Shown here piece after piece: positions 8,562 through 17,301 of a stretch of DNA of 64,000 bases. Origin of the DNA: Calidifontibacillus erzurumensis. GTDB lineage: Bacteria; Bacillota; Bacilli; Bacillales; Bacillaceae_J. The notes under the pieces were generated by a model. That model worked only from the letters and a program-made list of their open reading frames with translations. It searched no databases and had not been told where the DNA came from. The position numbers and the translations under genes were made by a program. The stretch spans positions 1 through 64,000 of the forward strand of contig NZ_JABTTE010000016.1 of NCBI RefSeq assembly GCF_013303125.1. The letters are read 5' to 3'. How positions within the stretch are numbered: position 1 is the stretch's first letter; every line of letters starts with the position of its first letter.

Positions 8562-8828
8562 ATGGTTGCAAAAAATTTTACAATTACTAGTGATTCAGGA
8601 CTACACGCACGACCATCAACAGCATTAGTTAGTGCTGTTATGCCGTTTAAATCAGATATTATGCTTGAATATAAAGGGAAGCAAGTTAATTTAAAATCAA
8701 TAATGGGTGTCATGTCTCTCGGTGTTCCAAAAGGGGCAACTGTAACTATTACGGCTAACGGAGATGATGAAGAACAAGCCATTGCCAAAGTTGGTGAAGT
8801 TATGAAAAGTGAAGGGCTTGCAGAATAA
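8562..8828 (+). CDS. ptsH: Phosphocarrier protein HPr
   Basis: This 88-residue protein relays phosphate from enzyme I to the EIIA domains. His15 lies in GLHARPST, and the regulatory Ser46 site (LKSIMGVMSLG) phosphorylated by HPr kinase is present, so it can also act as the CcpA corepressor. An AGAGGAGG site precedes the ATG at 8562; the longer frame upstream is not supported. In B. subtilis ptsH lies with ptsG and ptsI; here it follows the fructose permease instead. A small hairpin (GGGAAT-ctt-ATTCCC, 8513-8527) lies in the leader. Confidence 0.96.
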   Translation: MVAKNFTITSDSGLHARPSTALVSAVMPFKSDIMLEYKGKQVNLKSIMGVMSLGVPKGATVTITANGDDEEQAIAKVGEVMKSEGLAE

Positions 8829-8891
8829 TTGAAAAGATTATAGAAATTTTAGCGTTCTTTGCTTGATTTTCAGAGATTGAAGAATAATTGA

Positions 8892-8927
8892 AAAGGTAAA
8901 GGTGGCATAAAAGCTATCTTTACCTTT
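8892..8927 (+). repeat. Inverted repeat between ptsH and ptsI
   Basis: A perfect 10-bp stem (AAAGGTAAAG at 8892-8901 with CTTTACCTTT at 8918-8927) extends inward by several further pairs. No T run follows, so it is not a standard terminator. It may be an RNA processing or stability element that sets different levels of HPr and enzyme I. AGAATAATTGAAAAG-like sequence occurs both at the ptsH stop and just before the hairpin. Confidence 0.6.
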
Positions 8928-9007
8928 CGTATATTTCCGTCGTTGTGGAGGAGCTTTTCAAGAGAATTTGATTACGATTTCATATATAAGTGAGGGATTT
9001 ACCAAAA

Positions 9008-10720
9008 ATGACTACAATCATTACGGGGATTGCAGCATCTCCAGGAATTTCTATAGGGAAAGCATTCCGGATGCGAAATCCAGACCTTCATGTAGAGAAA
9101 ACGACAATAACAGATGTAAATGCGGAAGTATTACGTTTGGAAGAAGCCATTAATAAAGCAAAATTAGATTTAGAAGCCATTAAAGAACATACACGCCTAC
9201 AACTAGGTGATGATAAAGCAGCAATTTTTGCAGCCCATCTCCTTGTTTTAAGTGACCCAGAGCTCATCCAACCGATCAAAGAAAAGATTACAGTTGAACA
9301 AGTAAATGCTGAATTTGCCTTGCAAGAAGTAGCCGCAATGTTTATTTCCATGTTTGAAGCGATGGATAATGATTATATGAAAGAACGTGCGGCTGATCTC
9401 CGTGATGTGACAAAACGAGTTCTAGCTCATTTATTAGGAACGGAAATTGTTAGTCCGAGCATGATTACTGAAGAAGTCATTATAATTGCAGAAGATTTAA
9501 CACCATCCGATACGGCGCAATTAAACCGCAAACTTGTTAAAGGTTTTACAACAGATATCGGCGGGAGGACATCACATTCTGCCATTATGGCCCGGTCGAT
9601 GGAAATTCCGGCAGTTGTCGGCACGAAAACTGTTACTACAGCAATAGAAACAGGCATGGTGGTCATTGTAGATGGACTTGATGGAAAAGTTATTGTAAAT
9701 CCATCTGATGATATGATTAAACAATATGAGAAGAAAAAAGCTAATTATGATGTTCAAAAAGCTGAATGGGCAAAACTTGTCAATGAAAAAACTGTTTCTC
9801 GGGATGGATATCGTGTAGAATTGGCTGCCAATATTGGTTCCCCTGATGATGTCAAAGGTGTGCTGGAAAATGGAGGAGAAGGGATCGGATTATATCGAAC
9901 TGAGTTTTTATATATGGGCCGTGAAACACTTCCAACGGAAGATGAACAATTTGAAGCTTATAAAACTGTGTTGGAACGGATGGAGGGAAAGCCGGTTGTT
10001 GTCCGTACATTAGATATCGGCGGTGATAAAGAGCTGCCATATTTATCTCTACCAAAGGAAATGAATCCGTTCTTAGGTTTCCGTGCGATTCGTTTATGTT
10101 TAGACATGAAAGAAATGTTTCGGACTCAACTTCGTGCACTACTACGTGCAAGCATTTATGGAAACTTAAAAATCATGTTTCCAATGATTGCGACAATAGA
10201 TGAATTTCGAAAAGCAAAGGCTATACTAAATGAAGAAAAGGAACGTCTAAAGGAAAAAAATATTTCTGTTTCTGGCCAAATTGAAGTAGGGATGATGGTA
10301 GAGATTCCATCTTCAGCAGTGATGGCGGATTGTTTTGCAAAAGAAGTTGATTTCTTTTCAATTGGAACAAATGATTTAATCCAATACACATTGGCAGCCG
10401 ACCGTATGAATGAACGTGTTTCATATCTTTATCAGCCATACAATCCAGCGATTTTACGATTAGTGAAAATGGTCATTGATGCGGCGCATAAAGAAGGAAA
10501 ATGGGTTGGCATGTGCGGTGAAATGGCTGGCGATGAAATAGCAATCCCCATTTTACTCGGCTTAGGTCTTGATGAATTTAGTATGAGTGCTACATCTATT
10601 TTACCGGCAAGAAGCCAAATTTCGAAGTTATCAAAAAAAGAACTAGCCGTTGTTGCAGAGCAGGCATTAACAATGAGTACAGCAGATGAAGTTGCTGGAC
10701 TTATTCGAAGCATCCTTTAA
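9008..10720 (+). CDS. ptsI: PTS enzyme I, phosphoenolpyruvate-protein phosphotransferase
   Basis: This 570-residue cytoplasmic enzyme takes phosphate from phosphoenolpyruvate and passes it to HPr. It contains the HPr-binding N-domain, the swivel with His190 in [13 protein letters not shown], and the PEP-binding barrel with [12 protein letters not shown], the metal-site [13 protein letters not shown], and catalytic Cys in GMCGEMAGD (about residue 501). The ATG at 9008 fits the conserved N-terminus of the family better than the upstream GTG at 8990, although the ribosome binding site (TGAGGG) is weak. It follows ptsH after 180 bases containing an inverted repeat. Confidence 0.95.
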   Translation: MTTIITGIAASPGISIGKAFRMRNPDLHVEKTTITDVNAEVLRLEEAINKAKLDLEAIKEHTRLQLGDDKAAIFAAHLLVLSDPELIQPIKEKITVEQVNAEFALQEVAAMFISMFEAMDNDYMKERAADLRDVTKRVLAHLLGTEIVSPSMITEEVIIIAEDLTPSDTAQLNRKLVKGFTTDIGGRTSHSAIMARSMEIPAVVGTKTVTTAIETGMVVIVDGLDGKVIVNPSDDMIKQYEKKKANYDVQKAEWAKLVNEKTVSRDGYRVELAANIGSPDDVKGVLENGGEGIGLYRTEFLYMGRETLPTEDEQFEAYKTVLERMEGKPVVVRTLDIGGDKELPYLSLPKEMNPFLGFRAIRLCLDMKEMFRTQLRALLRASIYGNLKIMFPMIATIDEFRKAKAILNEEKERLKEKNISVSGQIEVGMMVEIPSSAVMADCFAKEVDFFSIGTNDLIQYTLAADRMNERVSYLYQPYNPAILRLVKMVIDAAHKEGKWVGMCGEMAGDEIAIPILLGLGLDEFSMSATSILPARSQISKLSKKELAVVAEQALTMSTADEVAGLIRSIL

Positions 10721-11172
10721 TTAAATGTTTATTTAAAAATTGTGTGTATAAAGCTAAGAATAATATATGGGAACATTTAGTTTTTCTAAGTTTTATGATC
10801 TAGATAAGATATTCAAATGTATAAAGATGGGAAGAGGGGCGTTCAGTCGGTGAAAAGGTAACTTTCTGAATAGCCCCCCATTTCGTTTCTGGTAATAGAT
10901 TTGTTTTTTATTTGATATTCTCCCCTTAAGGTCGAGATTTGGAATAAATTTATGTCGAATGGATCCGTCGTAGTGATTAAAGTACTGAAAACCCAGCTAT
11001 AGAGGTTTATATTAATCCTCCTGATTCATTTAGGCAAGAGTACTGAATCAAATATGGCTTCCCGTTAAATAAAATTTGTACTAATTATTTCTTTCCATTC
11101 AATTTCATAAATTTTATGATCGGGGATGATTAATTAAGCAGCGAATATGACATTCAATGGAGGTAGGAAAAG
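10721..11172. other. Intergenic region after ptsI
   Basis: No gene is supported in this stretch. It contains a terminator-like hairpin at 10836-10877 (GGGGCGTTCAG with CTGAATAGCCCC), weakly followed by pyrimidines, which may end the pts transcript. The rest is AT-rich, and the ribosome binding site of the SRPBCC gene (GGAGGTAGG) is at its end. Confidence 0.5.
10836..10877 (+). terminator. Probable terminator of the pts transcript
   Basis: GGGGC plus GTTCAG pairs with CTGAA and GCCCC around a loop of about 19 nt. The trailing sequence is pyrimidine-rich rather than a clean T run, so confidence is moderate. Confidence 0.5.
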
Positions 11173-11625
11173 TTGAGTATTCATTTTGAAGTAGTAAGAA
11201 CGATGGATGTACCAAAAGAAAAGGTGTATGCAGGACTGCTTGATCTTGATGCTGCTAAGAACTGGATGCAAGGTTTAGTCCGTATCGAGCGATTGGATGA
11301 AGGACCAATGCGGGTAGGGAGCGAGTGGAAGGAAACAAGAAAAATGTTCGGACATGAAGCAACTGAACATTTTGAGGTAGTCGAGCTTCGTGAAGCTGAA
11401 AAAATAGTCCTTCGTTGTGATGGAACTAAAGGGACAACTGGTAAAGGGGAATTTGTGTATACGTACTTAATCACAGATTCTGGTGATCATGTAAAAGTTA
11501 CTTTATTTGGTGAAATCAAAGGGCTTACAGGTTTGACAAAATTTTTCGGAAGGATGATGGCAGGGACTTTCAAAAAAGCCTGTGCCAAAGATCTAGATGC
11601 CTTAAAGAGCTATTTGGAAAAGTAA
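11173..11625 (+). CDS. SRPBCC-fold (START-like) protein
   Basis: This 150-residue protein shows the pattern of the polyketide cyclase/SRPBCC family: an N-terminal strand (SIHFEVVRTMDVPKEKVYAGL), a central beta sheet (GSEWKETRKMFGHEATEHFEVVEL), and a long C-terminal amphipathic helix (FGRMMAGTFKKACAKDLDALKSYLEK) that closes the ligand cavity. The family binds or transforms hydrophobic ligands; no ligand can be named here. The start is TTG behind GGAGGTAGG. It appears monocistronic. Confidence 0.75.
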   Translation: MSIHFEVVRTMDVPKEKVYAGLLDLDAAKNWMQGLVRIERLDEGPMRVGSEWKETRKMFGHEATEHFEVVELREAEKIVLRCDGTKGTTGKGEFVYTYLITDSGDHVKVTLFGEIKGLTGLTKFFGRMMAGTFKKACAKDLDALKSYLEK

Positions 11626-11959
11626 TTCGAATAATGTTCCCAAATGAAGGGAAGAAATCATCCTTGTATTCAAACATATAGGAAGGGGTCATATTAGAAC
11701 GGTATTCCTGCGTTGGGCTTCTGGGACTAGGAAAGGTATCGCTGCTAATCACAGAAAGAAACATATGAGAAACTATCTTAAGTGATAAATGAATACATCC
11801 ATTTTTATAATCATAATAGATACCAACGATGATTAAACGGCCTTAGCCCTATAGAATAATATAGAGCTAAAGCCGCTTAAATCATTTTTTTATTTCCTCA
11901 GTTTTCTTGACAGGGGGCTGTTTCATCTTGAAGGTCAGCCCTATCGCTTTAGTTTGAGA
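11626..11959. other. Intergenic region between SRPBCC and thioesterase genes
   Basis: No gene is supported. The region separates convergent genes and holds one strong bidirectional hairpin (11838-11875). Confidence 0.6.
11838..11892. terminator. Bidirectional terminator between convergent genes
   Basis: CGGCCTTAGCCCTATA pairs with TATAGAGCTAAAGCCG around a six-base loop (11838-11875). A T-rich tract follows on the plus strand (to 11892). The position between the SRPBCC and thioesterase stops supports use from both sides. Confidence 0.75.
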
Positions 11960-12445
11960 CTATCCATTTATTGATAATCTTTGTTTCCTCCGCTTTTCAG
12001 CCTCACTAAAAAGCCTTTTTTCTTCCTCTGTTTCAGGTATGACGCCAGGAACTGGAATTGGTTTTTTATTTTCATCAACTGCAACCATCGTCAAAATTGA
12101 AGTTGTTGTTAATGTTCGTTCTCCTGTTTCTAGATGTTCAGTTTCCACTTTTACAAAAATCTCCATTGATGTTCTACCTGTTGAGATGACGCTTGCTTCC
12201 AGAAATAGAATGTCGCCAACTTTTGCAGATGAAACGAAATTGACTGTATCGATGGAAGCTGTAACGACTGCGCTTTTGCTATGTCTCATTGCTGTAATAC
12301 CAGCAATTTCATCAATATAAGCCAGGACAGTTCCGCCAAAAATAGTTCCCATATGGTTTGCATCTGATGGCAAAACAAGTTTTGTCTGATAGGTGCGGGA
12401 TTCATTTGCTGACTTTTTCTCGATCATGTTCGTACCCCATTTCAT
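11960..12445 (-). CDS. Acyl-CoA thioesterase, YkhA/BfiA type hotdog
   Basis: This 161-residue protein belongs to the cytosolic acyl-CoA thioesterase family of hotdog proteins. The signature region NHMGTIFGGTVLAYIDEIAGITA (Asn and Asp/Glu catalytic residues) and the strands ASIDTVNFVSSAKVGD and MEIFVKVETEHLETGE are clear. The C-terminus is a basic helix. Translation may start at the first ATG (12445) or at MIEKKS (12427); neither has a strong ribosome binding site. It hydrolyses acyl-CoA; chain length is not predictable from sequence. Confidence 0.88.
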   Translation of the reverse strand: MKWGTNMIEKKSANESRTYQTKLVLPSDANHMGTIFGGTVLAYIDEIAGITAMRHSKSAVVTASIDTVNFVSSAKVGDILFLEASVISTGRTSMEIFVKVETEHLETGERTLTTTSILTMVAVDENKKPIPVPGVIPETEEEKRLFSEAEKRRKQRLSING

Positions 12446-12860
12446 TTTAGAATTAAATGGATAAATTTTTCAGCACAAATGTTTGTTAGTAACTATATAC
12501 CATACAAGATAAAAAAAGTCACGTTATCGAAATAGTACTTCTTTCATTTTCAATTTAGCGAGATTAGCTATTACGGACATACGCCTTCTATCATTGAGTG
12601 TATTTTACTAAAAAATTTTCAGTATAGCATTTCACATTAGATGTCTATTACCCAAACCGCTGTAGAAATTGAACTTATTGATTACTTATAGAAATTAGAA
12701 ATACAGAATGGCTTTTTCTATAAAAGTATTAAAGAATGCAGCTCTAAAATATACATATAGGAGAACCATCATTTCATAAATGAACTTGAAGACGTATTTT
12801 TGATTGAAAAATTAGTGTTTCCGAGACAATTGAAATTTTTAATAATAGAGGTGTTTCCAG
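12446..12860. other. Intergenic region upstream of sigma-54 activator
   Basis: No coding gene is supported. The only notable element is AATTTAGCGAGATTAG at 12552-12567, repeated exactly at 14270-14285 after the regulator gene. It contains the ATTTAGC half-site also found in the inverted repeat before kamA, so it may be a binding site for the regulator encoded next. Confidence 0.5.
12552..12567 (+). promoter_or_regulatory. Candidate binding site of the sigma-54 activator (autoregulatory)
   Basis: AATTTAGCGAGATTAG occurs here and again at 14270-14285. The core ATTTAGC is shared with the large inverted repeat at 15243-15302 before the sigma-54 promoter of kamA. The recurrence at three places bordering the lysine genes suggests recognition by the locus regulator. 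This is inference only. Confidence 0.45.
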
Positions 12861-14270
12861 TTGTTTTTAAAATCGTTTGAAACGAAACAAATGCTTGAAG
12901 CGATTTTGGGAAGTATTGATGAAGCGATTCATGCAGTCAATTCTGATGGAATCACCATTTATTATAATCAAGTTGCGGCTCGTCTTGATGGGGTTGAAAT
13001 AGAGGAAGTGCTAGGAAAGCATGTGCTTGATGTTTTTCCCTCATTAAGCAAGGAAACTAGTACGCTTCTGAAAGTGATCGAAACAGGAAAACCGATATAT
13101 CAAGAAATGCAAACGTACAAAAACAATAAAGGCCAGTTCATTGATACGATTAATACAACGCTCCCAATTAAAGTAGGAGGCAAAATTGCCGGAGCCATTG
13201 AGATTGCTAAAGATTTAACGCGGGTAAAACAATTGTCTCAGAAACTTTATGAACTTCAAGCTAAAGTCGCCAATCAGAAAAATAAACCGAAAGCCACATC
13301 TGGTGCGAAATATCATTGGGACGATATTATAACCTCTTCTCCTCTTATGAAAAAAGTTATTGCACAAGCGAAATGGGCTTCCCAAAGTTCTTCGCCAGTA
13401 ATGATTTATGGCGAAACAGGAACGGGTAAAGAGCTTCTCGTGCAGGCTATCCATAACGCTTCTCCAAGGCGAAACGGTCCTTTTATTGCCCAGAACTGTG
13501 CTTCTTTACCAGAATCATTATTAGAAAGTATTTTATTTGGTACAAAAAAAGGCAGCTTTACAGGTGCAGTTGACCGTGCTGGATTATTTGAATTGGCCCA
13601 TGGAGGTACACTTTTTTTAGATGAAATTCAAACGATGCCACCCGATTTTCAAACGAAGCTATTGCGAGTCTTAGAAGATGGAGTTATCAGGAGAGTTGGA
13701 AGCACAGAGTCTTATGCAGTAGATGTGCGGGTGATCGTGGCAATGAATATTCACCCGTTGGAATGTTTGGAGAAACAATTGTTACGCTCAGATTTGTTTT
13801 ATCGTCTACATGTGTTTTTAATTGAACTGCCTCCGCTTCGAGAACGAAGAGAGGATATTGTCTTACTAGCTAATCATTTTATAAAAAAGTATAATTTACA
13901 ATTGTTCAAATCTGTAACTTCGATGGAAGAAAAAGTAGTCCAATATCTTAAAAGTCTTAACTGGCCTGGAAATGTACGGGAGCTGGAAAATACGATTGAG
14001 TATGCCATGAACGTTGTAGAAGGAGATTTAATACGGTTTGAACATCTTCCGGCAATGATTACAAAGGAAACTACTCATAAAGAGAAGGAAACGGTACTGC
14101 TTAGGCCTTTGCGTGAAGCACTTGAAGAAACCGAAAAGCAAATGATAAATGCTGCGTTATCGATAGCAAGTGGAAATATATCAAGAGCAGCAGACCTATT
14201 AAAAATCCCTAGACAAACGCTCCAATATAAAATGAAAAAGTACGGATTGCAAGAATCATCATCTTTTTAA
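12861..14270 (+). CDS. kamR: Sigma-54-dependent activator of lysine catabolism genes
   Basis: This 469-residue enhancer-binding protein has an N-terminal PAS domain (about residues 10-118), an AAA+ domain (about 155-390) with Walker A GETGTGKE (184-191), sigma-54 contact loop GSFTGA (231-236, Ser replacing the usual Ala as in other Bacillus members) and Walker B LFLDEI, and a C-terminal Fis-type helix-turn-helix (GNISRAADLLKIPRQTLQYKMKKYG). The start is TTG behind GAGGTG. It lies directly before ablB and kamA, whose promoter has a -24/-12 element. The symbol follows the Bacillus cereus-group lysine locus and is an inference; RocR-like regulators are close relatives. Confidence 0.85.
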   Translation: MFLKSFETKQMLEAILGSIDEAIHAVNSDGITIYYNQVAARLDGVEIEEVLGKHVLDVFPSLSKETSTLLKVIETGKPIYQEMQTYKNNKGQFIDTINTTLPIKVGGKIAGAIEIAKDLTRVKQLSQKLYELQAKVANQKNKPKATSGAKYHWDDIITSSPLMKKVIAQAKWASQSSSPVMIYGETGTGKELLVQAIHNASPRRNGPFIAQNCASLPESLLESILFGTKKGSFTGAVDRAGLFELAHGGTLFLDEIQTMPPDFQTKLLRVLEDGVIRRVGSTESYAVDVRVIVAMNIHPLECLEKQLLRSDLFYRLHVFLIELPPLRERREDIVLLANHFIKKYNLQLFKSVTSMEEKVVQYLKSLNWPGNVRELENTIEYAMNVVEGDLIRFEHLPAMITKETTHKEKETVLLRPLREALEETEKQMINAALSIASGNISRAADLLKIPRQTLQYKMKKYGLQESSSF

Positions 14271-14300
14271 ATTTAGCGAGATTAGTGTGTATGGCTAAAT
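14270..14300 (+). promoter_or_regulatory. Candidate activator site before ablB
   Basis: ATTTAGC (14271-14277) and its inverted copy GCTAAAT (14294-14300) are separated by 16 bases, starting at the regulator stop codon. AATTTAGCGAGATTAG is identical to the copy at 12552. No -24/-12 promoter is visible before ablB, so this site could influence another promoter or act at the kamA promoter from a distance. Confidence 0.45.
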
Positions 14301-14310
14301 CCAAGAGTGA

Positions 14311-14324
14311 TGCAAACGTTAACT
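14311..14324 (+). promoter_or_regulatory. Possible cre site before ablB
   Basis: TGCAAACGTTAACT matches the CcpA consensus at 12 of 14 positions and lies just upstream of the ablB ribosome binding site. Catabolite control of an amino acid degradation operon would be plausible. The call rests on consensus matching only. Confidence 0.4.
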
Positions 14325-14350
14325 AAAATTGAAAGGAGGAAAAACACTCC

Positions 14351-15220
14351 ATGAAACCACATTATGAAACGAAACTTTTAAACACACCCCATTATACGTT
14401 ACAGCTTTATGTTGATTATTTTAATGAACGCCTTCGTGTCGATGATTATCGCGGCAATATGGAGCGAATAGTTAAAGTATTGTTTGAAATGATGGAAACA
14501 TACTCATTTACGAAACTCATTTTTTATACAAGACGAGAACATTGGCGGAAGCTTCTTTCTAAAGGTTTTACATTAGAAGGGACGATCGATGGCTTTTTTA
14601 ATGGTTCTGATAATTACATTATGACCTATTATCGGACAGACGAACGGTGTATTAGTAGAAAGTGGATTGAGGAGAATAACATTATTCAAGACATTTTTGC
14701 TAAAGGAAAAAAGACCGAAGAAGCAAACCTCCCTCAAAATTACAGTTTTCGTAAAGCAACAAACAATGATTCAACTGAACTGGCAAAATTGTATGGGCGC
14801 GTCTTTCCTGTTTATCCGACTCCAATGGATAAAGCGGAATATGTTGAGAAAATGATCAACAGCGGTACAGTCTTTTATTTAGTAGAAAAAAAGGATGGGG
14901 AAAATACGCAAATTGTTAGTGCCGCTTCAGCAGAAATCAATAAAACAAACCATAATGCAGAATTAACAGATTGTGCAACACTGCCTGAGCACCGTAAATA
15001 TGGATTAATGAAAAAACTTCTTTTACAACTTGAAAAAGATTTAGTTAATGACGGAATCTATTGTGCCTATTCTTTGGCACGGGCTCTTTCCTATGGGATG
15101 AATGCGGCGCTATATCAGCTTGGGTATCAGTATAGTGGACGGTTAACGAATAACTGTTATATTTTTAGTGATCAATTTGAGGATATGAACGTTTGGGTGA
15201 AAGATTTAACTACAAAGTAA
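14351..15220 (+). CDS. ablB: Beta-lysine N6-acetyltransferase
   Basis: This 289-residue protein acetylates beta-lysine to N6-acetyl-beta-lysine. The N-terminal half (about 1-135) is the AblB-specific region; the C-terminal half is a GNAT domain with YSFRKATNNDSTELAKLYG, the acetyl-CoA loop region LPEHRKYGLMKKLL (about 217-230) and a final GMNAALYQLGYQYSGRL. It follows a GAAAGGAGG ribosome binding site and precedes kamA by 283 bases that include a separate sigma-54 promoter. B. subtilis YodP is the orthologue. In archaea the product is an osmolyte; here the downstream yod genes indicate a degradative route. Confidence 0.92.
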   Translation: MKPHYETKLLNTPHYTLQLYVDYFNERLRVDDYRGNMERIVKVLFEMMETYSFTKLIFYTRREHWRKLLSKGFTLEGTIDGFFNGSDNYIMTYYRTDERCISRKWIEENNIIQDIFAKGKKTEEANLPQNYSFRKATNNDSTELAKLYGRVFPVYPTPMDKAEYVEKMINSGTVFYLVEKKDGENTQIVSAASAEINKTNHNAELTDCATLPEHRKYGLMKKLLLQLEKDLVNDGIYCAYSLARALSYGMNAALYQLGYQYSGRLTNNCYIFSDQFEDMNVWVKDLTTK

Positions 15221-15242
15221 CGTTGCCAATTTTTATGCATAG

Positions 15243-15302
15243 TGCTAAATTTTCGGCATCCAAAAATGTTTTTAACTCGTCTAAAGTGCCGGAAATTTAG
15301 CA
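15243..15302 (+). promoter_or_regulatory. Candidate upstream activating sequence of kamA promoter
   Basis: TGCTAAATTTTCGGCA (15243-15258) and TGCCGGAAATTTAGCA (15287-15302) form a 16-bp inverted repeat with one mismatch. It sits about 150-210 bp upstream of the -24 element, the usual distance for a sigma-54 enhancer. The arms contain the ATTTAGC core found at 12552 and 14270. A transcript terminator for ablB is an alternative, but no T run follows. Confidence 0.6.
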
Positions 15303-15452
15303 ACTTTCATTTCTTAAGCAAAACAGAAGCTAGTTATAATCTCTAATAAAAAAACTAACAGTGGGTATCTGGCTAATTTTCATCGTTTCCTCTAACAGAA
15401 TGAAATTGAAATTTTATTATAAACGCCCATTTTTCAATTCAATTATTATCAC

Positions 15453-15468
15453 TGGCACAAATCTTGCA
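15453..15468 (+). promoter_or_regulatory. Sigma-54 (-24/-12) promoter of kamA operon
   Basis: TGGCAC (15453-15458), five bases, then TTGCA (15464-15468) reproduces the sigma-54 consensus, with GG and GC exactly ten bases apart. It is 36 bp upstream of the kamA start. Together with the adjacent AAA+ activator gene this strongly supports sigma-54 (SigL) control of kamA-yokU-yodTSRQ. Confidence 0.88.
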
Positions 15469-15503
15469 AAAATAATTTACAAATTCGTGTGGGGGGAAAC
15501 GAA

Positions 15504-16946
15504 ATGAATTTTGATTTATATAAACCGAAAAGACATTGGAAAGAAGTTGAATTGTGGAAAGATGTTTCTGAAGAACAGTGGAATGATTGGATGTGGCAAT
15601 TGACAAATACAATTCGCACGCTTGATGATTTAAAAAAGGTCATTGATTTAACACCTGAGGAAGAAGAAGGTGTAAGAATATCCACAAAAACGATTCCGCT
15701 TAACATAACTCCTTACTATGCATCATTAATGAATCCAACTGACCCGAGATGTCCAATAAGAATGCAATCTGTACCGATTGGAAAAGAAATTTACAAAACG
15801 AAATATGATTTAGAAGATCCGCTGGAAGAAGATGAAGATTCACCGACAGCGGGGCTAACCCATCGTTACCCTGACAGAGTGCTATTCCTTGTTACGAACC
15901 AGTGCTCCATGTATTGCCGCTTTTGCACACGCCGCCGGTTTTCAGGACAAATTGGCATGGGTGTTCCAAAAAAACAAATCGATAGAGCGATTGATTATAT
16001 TCGAAATACACCGGAAGTGCGGGATGTTTTGCTATCTGGCGGTGACGGTCTACTCATTAATGACAACATTCTTGAATATATATTAAGAAACTTAAGAGAT
16101 ATTCCTCACGTTGAAATTATTCGAATCGGTACAAGAGCTCCAGTTGTCTTCCCGCAAAGAATTACGGAAAACCTCTGCAATATTTTGAAAAAATATCATC
16201 CAATTTGGTTAAATACGCATTTTAACACCCCAATTGAAATTACGGAAGAATCAAAGCGCGCTTGTGAAATGCTTGTTGATGCTGGAGTTCCAGTCGGCAA
16301 TCAATCTGTCATTTTAGCAGGTATAAATGATAGCGTACCAATCATGAAAAAGCTGATGCATCAATTGGTCAAAATTCGCGTTCGACCTTATTACATTTAC
16401 CAATGCGACCTTTCAGAAGGAATTGGCCATTTCCGAGCTCCAATTTCAAAAGGAATCGAAATTATTGAAGGATTGCGCGGCCATACATCAGGGTATGCAG
16501 TGCCAACATTTGTAGTCGATGCGCCTGGCGGTGGTGGAAAAATCGCTTTGCAGCCGAACTACATTCTTTCACAAAGTCCAACGAAAACAGTGCTCAGAAA
16601 TTTTGAAGGAGTAATTACGACTTATCCAGAGCCAGAAAATTATGTACCAGGCAGGGCAGATGCTTATTTGAATGAAATGTTTCCTGGTCTTATCAATACC
16701 CCATCCAAAACGGGCATCACGTCATTAATGAATGATGAACAATTCAACCTAGTCCCTAAATCATTGCAGCGCCATAACCGCCGCGAAATCTTCAAACAAA
16801 GTCCTACCTACTCTTCATTAAAACAAAAGCGGGAAAAACGCGACGAACTGAAAGAGAAAAAATATCAAGCCCAGTTGAAAAAAGAAAAAATGGATAAAGG
16901 AGATGAAGAGGGTCCAGTTCATAAGGAAACAAATCAAAATGAATAA
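15504..16946 (+). CDS. kamA: L-lysine 2,3-aminomutase
   Basis: This 480-residue radical SAM/PLP enzyme converts L-lysine to L-beta-lysine. The cluster-binding motif CSMYCRFC (Cys134, Cys138, Cys141) follows the YPDRVLFLVTNQ strand. The downstream DVLLSGGDGLLIND and PLP-binding region near VVDAPGGGGKIAL are intact, and the charged C-terminal tail (about 430-480) is typical of Bacillus KamA. An open frame begins at GTG 15489, but that codon is part of the GGGGGGAAAC ribosome binding site, so ATG 15504 is the start. It is the first gene of the sigma-54 operon. Confidence 0.95.
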   Translation: MNFDLYKPKRHWKEVELWKDVSEEQWNDWMWQLTNTIRTLDDLKKVIDLTPEEEEGVRISTKTIPLNITPYYASLMNPTDPRCPIRMQSVPIGKEIYKTKYDLEDPLEEDEDSPTAGLTHRYPDRVLFLVTNQCSMYCRFCTRRRFSGQIGMGVPKKQIDRAIDYIRNTPEVRDVLLSGGDGLLINDNILEYILRNLRDIPHVEIIRIGTRAPVVFPQRITENLCNILKKYHPIWLNTHFNTPIEITEESKRACEMLVDAGVPVGNQSVILAGINDSVPIMKKLMHQLVKIRVRPYYIYQCDLSEGIGHFRAPISKGIEIIEGLRGHTSGYAVPTFVVDAPGGGGKIALQPNYILSQSPTKTVLRNFEGVITTYPEPENYVPGRADAYLNEMFPGLINTPSKTGITSLMNDEQFNLVPKSLQRHNRREIFKQSPTYSSLKQKREKRDELKEKKYQAQLKKEKMDKGDEEGPVHKETNQNE

Positions 16947-16974
16947 AACCTATGAAAGGAGCTGAGTAAAACAG

Positions 16975-17247
16975 ATGCAATGCGATTGGTGCCAAGAAAC
17001 AAATGCAATCGAAACAACTTCGACTGTTTATTGGGAGCTGCCTGACGGCTCAAAGGCAATTGAAATTACTGAAACACCTAGTATTAAGTGCCCATCATGC
17101 AACATGGTTTATCAGATGGAAAGAACCGTTGAAGCCATCGAAGACCAGCTATTATTAATCGATACGAAACAACTTGGAAAGACGATCAGCTATGATGCTC
17201 TTATGAAAATTCCGAGGTTGTTAAAGAGAAATTATTTTAGGTTTTAA
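16975..17247 (+). CDS. yokU: YokU-like zinc-finger protein
   Basis: This 90-residue protein has two Cys pairs, CDWC (about residues 3-6) and CPSC (about 39-42), which form a probable zinc site like other YgiT-type N-terminal domains. It matches the small YokU protein encoded after kamA in B. subtilis. The role is not established; regulation or protein contact in the lysine pathway is possible. GAAAGGAGC precedes the start. It lies 28 bases after kamA in the same operon. Confidence 0.82.
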   Translation: MQCDWCQETNAIETTSTVYWELPDGSKAIEITETPSIKCPSCNMVYQMERTVEAIEDQLLLIDTKQLGKTISYDALMKIPRLLKRNYFRF

Positions 17248-17301
17248 TATTCAAACATTCGCTGCAAGTTTTTCAAGATAAAGTGAGGTGATGGTAGAAA
17301 C

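Noticed and set aside
12039-12320. Plus-strand frame opposite the acyl-CoA thioesterase
   Set aside because: It is antisense to the YkhA-type gene and has no start signal.
12841-12860. Sigma-54 promoter before the activator gene or before ablB
   Set aside because: No GG-N10-GC element with adequate flanks was found upstream of either gene; only the kamA promoter fits.
15243-15302. Terminator after ablB
   Set aside because: The stem is strong but no T run follows and the loop is long. The shared ATTTAGC core and the sigma-54 promoter favour an enhancer.
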